NCBI GenBank assembly: GCA_958510875.1
Contig: OY294067.1
Span: forward strand, 275,696,742-275,760,741
Reading direction: 5' to 3'
Length of the DNA: 64,000 nucleotides
Source: Endomychus coccineus
Taxonomy: Eukaryota; Arthropoda; Insecta; Coleoptera; Endomychidae
Both the position numbers and the translations under genes were made by a program. The notes under the pieces are model-generated. The model made no database searches and was not told the DNA's origin. It was given only the letters and a program-made list of their open reading frames with translations. Within the stretch, counting starts at the first letter, position 1, and each line of letters starts with the position of its first letter. Positions 57,096-64,000 of this stretch are shown in pieces.

Positions 57096-57335
57096 TAGTT
57101 TGTCTTCGCGCTTTCGATTACTTTATTTCTGTAATTTACATAATCTATTTTGAAAATTTTGTTTCGTTTTTGGTTGTTCATTAATCTACCTGAACGACTT
57201 ATGGATTTAATAATTCCTATCATGATCCACGGTTTGCGTTTTTCGTTTCTATTCTTTATACAAATCAACTGGATATGAATAACATTTGAATCATATGCCA
57301 CATTGAAGGAAACTTCACCGAAAACCAACTGCTGC
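57096..57335 (-). mobile_element. LINE-E, part upstream of the MITE
   Basis: The minus ORF encodes KRKPWIMIGIIKSISRSGRL and YVNYRNKVIESAKTNY, the conserved region between endonuclease and RT in CR1/Jockey-like LINEs (PWIT-x-GI-x-x-SI; YRN-x-x-x-x-AK-x-x-Y). It continues at 56426 across the MITE. Confidence 0.85.
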
Positions 57336-57639
57336 TAATCATTGCTATACACTTTTACGGAATTGATCCGGCGAAAGGTTCTTAAGTTTCAAAGTTACTA
57401 ATTGAATGAGGAAGCGTAATTTTAATTTTCTGTTTCCATTTATCCTCAGAATACGCCGAATGTAACATTTTAAAGTTTGCAATCCTGCAGAGCGAACTTC
57501 TATCTTTCAACGTTCATTGAATCGGATGTAACGGCATCTAGATAAAAACTTTGTTACCTGTCTGAAGAAACTAATCAACATGACGATAATCGTACAAACT
57601 GGTAACAAACCTGCAACAGGGAAGCGTAGATCGGATTGA
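57336..57639. other. Spacer, no gene seen
   Basis: No recognised feature. Confidence 0.4.
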
Positions 57640-57940
57640 TCCGGGTCCCAGCTTTCTAGATTGTGGGAGATTAAGCGAAGTTAGAGTCCCTATCGCGGAA
57701 TCAATTAGAAGAGTGCGGTTAGTGGCGAAGGGGAGGGACGGAATGGGTGGACAAGAAAGGTTGTGCGTAGCTCAGCAAGATGCGTGCACACGCACAGACA
57801 TGAGCCCGCACACAGACTTCACCGACTGTACGATAAGAATGAATCATGAACGGATTTGACCATGTCGGCGTCACGCGTTCAAACTACATATCATGCGGCC
57901 CCTCCCGTTCAACAGATTTGGTATTGACAAATGCTATTGT

Positions 57941-57953
57941 GGCCTATATATAA
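57941..57953 (+). promoter_or_regulatory. Possible TATA box
   Basis: CCTATATATAAAT lies in a GC-richer block (57640-58050), 58 bases upstream of an ATG in good context. Core promoter assignment is inference only. Confidence 0.3.
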
Positions 57954-58009
57954 ATTGTAGTTCAGCTGACGTTTTGCGTGTGTCGACACGGTCCAGCCGT
58001 TCCGGAACA

Positions 58010-58175
58010 AATGAGTAATGAGAACGATGGTTATCTGAATGTATTCCAGTTGTGTCTGGTTATCTACTATCACATGCAACAGCGTCCGACGTACTCTATT
58101 TATAAATTTATATCCTCATTTGCACTTAAGGCCTACCGTTTGATAGAGCGAGATTTGAGTTGGTTAAATCCGTGA
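58010..58175 (+). CDS. Candidate short gene or first exon, 55 codons
   Basis: The ATG at 58010 (ACAAATGAG context) opens MSNENDGYLNVFQLCLVIYY and ends with DLSWLNP and a stop at 58173-58175. Upstream DNA is GC-richer and contains a TATA-like element. I do not recognise the product. A GAAG/GTAATT donor-like site lies downstream of the stop (about 58337). It could be a 5' exon, a short peptide or chance. Confidence 0.25.
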
Positions 58176-59289
58176 AACGGAATCTAGTTAGAATGGTTAC
58201 TTGCTGGTTTAACGCACATGCGTCGGGTATCTTTGGTTGTTGAGTCAAAATACTGCTATTAGTCCACCGGAATTATACAAAAAAAAGGACTTTGGTCGAA
58301 GTGAATATTACAGCAATGTGAACAATAGCAAATTGAAGGTAATTACATGCGAATTGAGTCTGTTAAAACGGGAAGTAAAAAAAGGGTGATATCCGAAAAA
58401 TGTATGTAGGTATACACGGTGTTTCAGTTTTTTTGTTCATGACTTTGGTAGCCGATAGAACTTCTAAAAATAATAGGGGTCCTGCATATAAAGTTTTCTT
58501 CTAAATCACTTCGTTTCCAAAATAGAGGGTGTTGAAGTTTTGCAAAATTATTACATTTTCTTCATTATCTTCTAAACAAATGAAGATTATCAGTTCAAAC
58601 TTAGTAAACTTCAGTTTTACTGGATGATTTTTTTTAAGCTATTGCATATAGCTTTTATCGCGGGCTTTGAGCGCGGCGACCGAATCAAGAAAAAAAAACA
58701 AATCACAAATACCGTAACGGAAAAAGCTTAAAACAAAAAACAAATACCGTAACGGCAATAGCTTAACGAAATATCCTAACACCCACCATTCCGCCTACCA
58801 TGTAGCTCGGCCGATCTTAAAATTGTCGAAATGTTAACTTAGAACCTTTCAAAAGGTCGTGATAGCCCCAAACTGGGTCGAAAACTGTTTTGAATTGGTT
58901 AATTTTCGATAAATCGAATGACGTTCACGTGAGAAGCGCGTAGCTCGCGAGTTAGAAAATTGCAAATTTACGGTACATAGAACGTCTTAACGAAGACTTT
59001 TCGCTCCATGTCGTTAGTTTATGAACGGGGCCAACTAAATAGCATAGTCTCGGGCCCCAAAATGTCGATTAAATAGGACAATTTTACTAAAACAGTCTTA
59101 GGTATTCTCAGCTGTCACCTACTAGCGACTGACGTTCCACGTACGAAAGGGAATTTTCTAGCTACTTAAATATACCGAAAGCAGGTAAAAGCTAGCGGCC
59201 CATAGCCCAAAATACTTTATTACAACTGGCGCCGGCCGCACGGGGTTCGAAACCCAAATTAACAAAATAGAGGTAAAATGTATAAACTC
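58176..59289. other. Non-coding, repeat-like, no gene seen
   Basis: It contains a local duplication (CAAATACCGTAACGG near 58705 and 58741) and an element-end-like ACGGTGTTTCAGTTTTTTTG at 58419. At 59226-59265 there is a box-B-like GGGGTTCGAAACCC that may be a SINE trace. Nothing firm. Confidence 0.35.
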
Positions 59290-59490
59290 TAACTTACGTG
59301 CAGCGAGCTCCTGGAGGCATATGCCAAAATGTTTGCGTTCGTAGCTGATTACATAAGACGTCTGGCGTTCATGCAATTGTGTTTTTATACAATTCGAACC
59401 TTCTAATTTCGATAGGCCACGTGAAAATCCCGGAGCCGGAAGCGTTTTCGAGATCTGAACGTTAAAACTTTCGTATAAAATTCTGTTTGC
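59290..59490. repeat. Repeat Y, shared with the 25.8-26.3 kb MITE interior
   Basis: It aligns with 25970-26150: CAGCGAGCTCCT, GGCGTTCATGCAA and TACAATTCGAACCTTCTAAT. The TIRs are not seen here. Confidence 0.8.
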
Positions 59491-60159
59491 AAGTAACTGT
59501 CACCATAGATAACCATCTACTACATACCGGTAGTAGAGTTATCTATGCTTGTCACAGAATACTCTTCATAGAGATCAAGATGATACTCTTACGTGACGCC
59601 TTTTATGTTTCTCTTATGTGGCGTCTTTTGGTACTACACTATATGTTCAACAGTCGATAGAAAATTTGATTTTGAGGAAAAAAGTTCCTATTAACATATA
59701 TGCAGACGCTTAGTTTTTGAGATACAAGGGTGTTGAATTTCGTTTTTTGCAAATATCTCCGGAACTGTTCATCGTATAGAAAACATATTTTGCGAACATT
59801 TTCTACTCATAGCAAGCTATGTTCTATGCGATCAAAACATTTTTTTACTCATAATTCGTGAAGATTTTGAAGGGGTAGTGGATGTTTTTCTGCCCAACTT
59901 TTTCCAGTGGCGTAGTGCTATGCAATAGCTTTGCCGTGGCAGTCCCCGAGTGCCACACGTTTCATTTTTTGGTTACAAAATGTTCTTGAGACAAATACAG
60001 TAGCGTAGTTATAGGGGTTTGTACCTATTGAAACCGCTTAAGCTTCTACGCCAATGGTCGGAAATCATCATTGTATACAAATTGGAAAACTTTGATTTAT
60101 TTTCTATAAAAAAGTATCCTTAATAAATTTCACTTAGAGGCTTCCTGCTCGAGCTATTT
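59491..60159. other. Non-coding upstream of a DDE remnant
   Basis: It contains a short hairpin (AGATAACCATCTACTAC ... GTAGTAGAGTTATCT, about 59508-59546). The rest is probably terminal sequence of the neighbouring DDE element; no gene. Confidence 0.35.
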
Positions 60160-60640
60160 TTATTTTTCTAATAACAGTTATCTTATGGAATAAATGCTCA
60201 AAATGATCCATTTACTTCAACGCAACGGCGACAAAGATTTCTGAATGACCTTCTTGTTCGAATTAACATTTGATTATTAATTTCACCACAACCTCTTCGA
60301 ATACGATCAAGTGGATCTCCTCTATTATGAACCGACGTGGCATAATTTCATATTTCAGATAAAACCAAGCAAAAAAGTACAAAGGATTGAGGTCAGGTGA
60401 TCGAGGAGGCCATGCAACTGGACCCCTCTACCAATCCATATTTCACCATACTTCCTATTCAGCCATTCTCGTGCTTGTCGGCCCAAATGGGCGGATCAGT
60501 CATCCAATTGTAACCATGCATTTGTTCCCTCATTGTGTGGTGTCTTCGCGTTCAGTTTACGAAAATTATGAAAATGCAGTGGCCGTTAGTCTGTCTGGTA
60601 AAACTTATGGCCCAAATATATTGTTTTTGTGAATGCCAAG
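60160..60640 (-). mobile_element. Tc1/mariner-superfamily DDE transposase remnant
   Basis: The minus strand reads FGPxVLPDRLTATAFS, MREQMHGYNWMTDPPI (second Asp region), GPVAWPPRSPDLNPLYFF (frameshift-joined; third Asp) and a C-terminal LKYEIMPRRF ... VDHFEH-type end. Multiple stops. Same superfamily as the 35.8-kb fragment. Confidence 0.75.
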
Positions 60641-60689
60641 CCAGAAATTGACACTGAATTTTCCTTGAAAATTCCTAGATCTTGTACGA

Positions 60690-60815
60690 AAAGCTTGTGG
60701 TGAAATTAATAATAAAATGTTAACTCGAACAAGAAGGTCGTTGAGAAATCTATGTCGCCGTTGCGTTGAAGTGAATGGATCATTTTGAGCATTTAGGTAT
60801 TATGAATTATTTTCC
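60690..60815 (+). mobile_element. Inverted duplicate of the DDE 3' end
   Basis: The sequence encodes GEINNKMLTRTRRSLRNLCR then RCVEVNGSF. It is the inverse of 60185-60310 and so makes a tail-to-tail copy of the same transposase end. Confidence 0.8.
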
Positions 60816-60839
60816 ATCGTTACCAACAAAAGGTATTCA

Positions 60840-61070
60840 ATGCATCCAGCATTGATGTCAGCCGTTATGTTTATAGTCCGGCCGGGACATCTTCGCATTG
60901 TCCTCGTATTATGTGTTGCTTATATTTTAATATTCAGTAGTACCAACATTATTCAGGCGATTAATGAAAGCACAAAACAACAATTCAATGTAAAGACATC
61001 GAACGCACAAAGTCATTCTACAAATTGCAACAACAAACGTACACATTCTAACAATCCATTTCATATGTGA
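60840..61070 (+). CDS. Candidate small secreted protein or signal-peptide exon
   Basis: A 76-codon ORF from ATG 60840. Residues about 17-40 (HLRIVLVLCVAYILIFSS ... IIQA) are a textbook signal-peptide core. An Asn/Ser/Lys-rich tail (NESTKQQFNVKTSNAQSHST) and C-terminal PFHM follow. An alternative is that this is exon 1 with a donor at AAT/GTAAAG (about 60992). GC-richer DNA follows at 61.1 kb. Family unknown. Confidence 0.35.
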   Translation: MHPALMSAVMFIVRPGHLRIVLVLCVAYILIFSSTNIIQAINESTKQQFNVKTSNAQSHSTNCNNKRTHSNNPFHM

Positions 61071-61119
61071 ATACGTTTTCGAAATTAAATTAGATTTAGG
61101 AGTCATATATTTCAGAAAC

Positions 61120-61660
61120 GTCCGTTTGTTTCCATTCACGTATTTAGTGGCGGAGCAAAAAACTCCGCTCTGCCACGGTTTGGTGTATGATTGGATAAAG
61201 CATTCCCTATGAAAAGATGATAAAGAGGACGCCGTCTGTATGTTAATTCGAGTAGCAGTGTTTGATTGCAGAGCCCTCGGCACGTAGGGAAACGGCATTG
61301 AACAGGCCGCGTACAGAGCACCTCCTAACGAACTGCCAGCCAGCTACCGAAGGAGAGGTTCTAGATTACGTGCTCGGTAAGAATGCCAATGCGGTGAAGG
61401 ACGGTGCTGGTCGTACACCCTTATAAAAATGAATAGCGTTTTCGCCCTCAGCTCTCCCACCCTCGGCGAGCGCGAGAAAATCCCATGTTGACACCAGCTC
61501 CTTCACACACACGAACACTACGAAAAAATAGAAAGAAAATAAGGCATCTTGAGGCTTAGTGTGAAAGAAGAGACGCTTTAAAGAGAGCCGCGTCCGTAAA
61601 GCACTCGGAGACGACAGAGCCCCAGTTTGCTTGCGTCTCAATTCACATTATAAGATTCTC
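61120..61660. other. GC-richer block, unknown
   Basis: It contains a hairpin (GTGGCGGAGC ... CTCCGCTCTGCCAC, about 61147-61175), a TATA-like CTTATAAAAATG (61421) and pyrimidine/CG-rich stretches. The minus ORF 61366-61641 has no motif. It could be a promoter/5' exon of a host gene or part of an LTR. Confidence 0.3.
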
Positions 61661-62397
61661 CGCTAAATAAAAGAAAACCTTCTCTTGAATATTTTATTAG
61701 ACACGCTTTATTTCAAACACTTTTTAACTTTTTTATCTCAAATCCTATGAGCCCCTCTTTTATATTATTAGACGTTTTCTTAGCAATTGCTTTGACGACA
61801 CTAGTTAATTGGAAAATAGTTAAAGTAATCATTACCATTATTTGTACAATTATTCATTTACAATAGTAAAATCACAAACACCCTTTTCCACTATAGATTT
61901 TCAAAATCTTATGCGTATTTTCCCATCTACTCTAGGATCACATCTGCCAGATTCTCCGCAGTATGAGAAAATATACCCCCAAAGCCTGAAAATGTTTCTA
62001 CTCGTTTTCCTTTCATTAAAACATATCTGACGATTAAAGTGAGAAATGTCGAGAGTAGAGTCAACAATTATAGAAAATTATTTTGAGGCACGGCACCCAT
62101 ATATTTTAGGATGTAATTTAGAACTTCTCTCAAGAAAAGACAACATTGCACCTTTTTGCTTTTCTTGCTCATTTTTCTCATTTTTTTTCTTGCATTTTTT
62201 TGCTAGTCTAGAAAGCATGACTTATTATTATCTGCGACTGCAGAGGTAGAAGCCTAAAAAAAATGTAACTTAAATTTACTATAATATTGTATACCAGTAC
62301 AATCAGAAAAAGAATTATGGATATAGTTTTTTAGAAAAATTTCATTTCTTAACAGCTTCAGCAAAAAATTTTTGCTTTTGAAAATTTGAAAAATAAT
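61661..62397. other. AT-rich spacer
   Basis: No gene recognised. Confidence 0.45.
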
Positions 62398-64000
62398 CAG
62401 GGTAAAGTGGTGAAATATGCCCCAGTGGGGAATACGCCCCATATCCAAAAACTTCGTCTTCCAGACATCAGATGGCATCACTTGTTATGTAGAAAGTAAC
62501 CTATGAGTTCCTATCCGCGAGTGTGCTGCAGTAATTCATGGTGCTCACGTGTTTTCATAGTAAAAATTACGTGTGAGAATCAACTGAGCGCGCAAAATTT
62601 GTGGGTAAGTTCCATCAATAATTAATTTTACGGAAGTGCAAATATTTTTTTAATATCTAATCATGTTACAAGTAGCTATAATTTATAACCTGAAAAATGA
62701 TATATCCTTGATGTGAGAAATATTTTCATGTGGATAGTTAAGCTGCTGGGGCGTTTTTGCCCATCATTTGTTTGACGCTTTTTTTTATTTTCAGTACGCA
62801 ATATGGGCAAAAAATAAAACAACTAGGGCTAATTGGAGCGAAGTAGTTTTAGAAGAAGCAATCCAAAAAGTGACGTCGCGTCAAATGGGTGTAAATGAAG
62901 CTAGTAGAGCTTATGAAATTCCGTCGCGTACTCTTAGGAGACACATAGCTAGCGGAAGTTCAAAAGTACGATTAGGCCGATGTCCAGAATTGGGATTTGA
63001 ACATGAGAAAAGACCAGTTAAACACCTGAAAGCACTAGAAAAAGTTGGTTTTGCTTGTGATGCTACTTCTGTCAAAAAAATGGCCTTCCAGTTTGCCGAA
63101 AGATTAGGAATTACCCACAGATTTTCTGTGTAACAGCGTTCGGCGAGAGATGACTGGTTCCGATCGTTTCTACGTCGCAATAAGGAACTTTCCATTCGAA
63201 AATCAGAAGGTCTCTCTGTCGCCAGAACAAAGGGTATGAACAGAAGGGACGTGGATAATTATTTTCAATTGTTGTTGCAAATTTTAACCGAAAATGATTT
63301 GCTGGATAAGCCGGGGAAAATTTTTGATGTTAACGAAACATAAAGCAGGCAAAGTGGTGGCATCAAAAGGTGCCAAAGATGTTTACTCAATAACCAGTGC
63401 TGAAAGAGGAGAAAACATATCTGTAGTTAGCTGTTGCAATGCAGAAGGTTATTTTATGCCACCTGTTTTGATTTTCGAGGGCAAAAACAAAAAAGATGAA
63501 TTCGCTGACGGCCTTCCGCCTGGTTCTGAGGTATTTATGAACCCCAAATCCTCTTACATAAACAGTGAATTATTTTTAAAATGGTTTAATACCCATTTTT
63601 TGCCTAAAAAAGGTGTGGGTAAAGCACTGCTGATTTTGGACGGTCACACGTCCACGATGTGGTGTTATTGTGCTTGCCGAGCCACACCACACAACCTCTT
63701 CAGCCGCTTGATAGAGCTTTCTTTGATCCGTTAAAAACCTATTTTTTCCAAGAGACCAAGAATTGGATGACACAACACAAAAACAGGAAGCTTTCTAGAC
63801 TAGTGATTTCCACCTTGATTGGCAACGCATGGGGTAAAGCAGCCATTGCAGCTATTGCAGTATCAGGCTTCAGGGCTTGCGGAATACTTCCCTACAATTC
63901 ACAAGCAATTCCTGACCACTTTTTTTCAATATCTGATGCAGCAGAGGCAGCGGCAAATGAAGAAGCTGCTCAAATAGTCTTACCTGCCCCTGCCCCTGCA
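62398..64000 (+). mobile_element. Pogo-like DNA transposon, decayed, cut by window end
   Basis: A possible left end CAGGGTAAAGTGG begins at 62398. The coding sequence starts near ATG 62803 but runs to a stop after four codons because of an A6 run (62809-62814). One A fewer would join it to the open frame. Blocks: HTH_psq (SEVVLEEAIQK, GVNEASRAYEIPSRTLRRHI); HTH_CENPB-like (FAERLGITHRFS then a TAA, DDWFRSFLRRN); DDE_1 with IFDVNET (first catalytic Asp is Asn); KGAKDVYSITSAERGENI; PVLIFEGKNKKDEF; LLILDGHTS (second Asp); LLCLPSHTTQPLQPLD (third Asp). A small deletion follows the NET motif and another follows GHTS. It continues past 64000 with SISDAAEAAANEEA. Confidence 0.9.

Noticed and set aside
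60387..60632. 81-codon plus ORF
   Set aside because: It is the antisense shadow of a DDE transposase remnant.
1..64000. Bacterial contamination or a bacterial system in the window
   Set aside because: No ribosome-binding sites, operons or bacterial-length ORFs; all recognisable elements are eukaryotic transposons.

Overview
This window reads as a gene-poor, transposon-saturated stretch of an AT-rich animal genome, most likely an insect. Reasons: mellifera/irritans-like mariner copies, several non-LTR retrotransposon (LINE) families, Penelope-like elements with GIY-YIG endonuclease, tRNA-derived SINEs, solo LTRs, Tigger/pogo elements and foldback/MITE elements, with no operon-like coding and an intron-type splice acceptor at the one convincing host gene. 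A beetle is plausible but cannot be proved from this sequence.

The one well-supported host gene is at about 9.2-10.06 kb (+). It encodes a secreted protein with two tandem cysteine-rich modules, an N-glycosylation-rich linker, a proline-rich repeat region and a cysteine-rich C-terminus. Its first coding exon appears to lie further upstream. Weaker host candidates are a 76-codon ORF with a signal peptide (60.84 kb), a TATA-associated 55-codon ORF (58.0 kb) and a GC-richer block at 61.1-61.65 kb.

Layout. 0-8.4 kb: LINE remnants, including one LINE-A copy split in two, a two-unit foldback (4.1-4.9 kb), a LINE 3' end, a Penelope fragment and a large inverted array of about 143-bp units (6.75-8.33 kb). 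9.2-10.1 kb: the Cys/Pro-rich gene. 10.3-11.3 kb: LINE-A. 11.3-15 kb: AT-rich, no gene seen. 15-23 kb: mariner fragments (one tandemly duplicated), a transposase-like ORF, LINE-B RNase H remnant, an inverted repeat. 24.7-31.4 kb: three Penelope copies (two head to head), a 458-bp TIR element, a SINE and repeat R. 32-34.2 kb: LINE piece, second SINE, GC-richer repeats. 35.8-38.1 kb: DDE fragment and LINE-A interrupted by a solo LTR. 39.2-43.1 kb: LINE-C with a nested Tigger element and unusually long flanking repeats, then a mariner with both ends. 43.9-49.2 kb: Penelope 3' end, repeat R, and a 4.0-kb DNA transposon that itself holds a mariner and LINE pieces. 49.26-51.0 kb: a long-armed foldback. 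52.1-57.3 kb: LINE-B with a second solo LTR, duplicated LINE-D RT pieces, and LINE-E with a 663-bp Harbinger-like MITE. 57.6-62.4 kb: candidate promoter/ORFs and DDE remnants. 62.4 kb to the end: a decayed pogo-like transposase cut by the window edge.

The most useful result is a set of nested insertions whose ends can be fixed from the sequence. The MITE at 56,430-57,092 interrupts a LINE codon series that becomes continuous when the element and one TAA are removed. The 4.0-kb transposon has an uninserted copy of its target elsewhere in the window. Two solo LTRs sit in LINE sequence that aligns across the insertion with related copies. I found no previously undescribed enzymatic system. The least explained items are the Cys/Pro-rich gene, the inverted arrays, and the more than 100-bp direct repeats flanking two retroelements.
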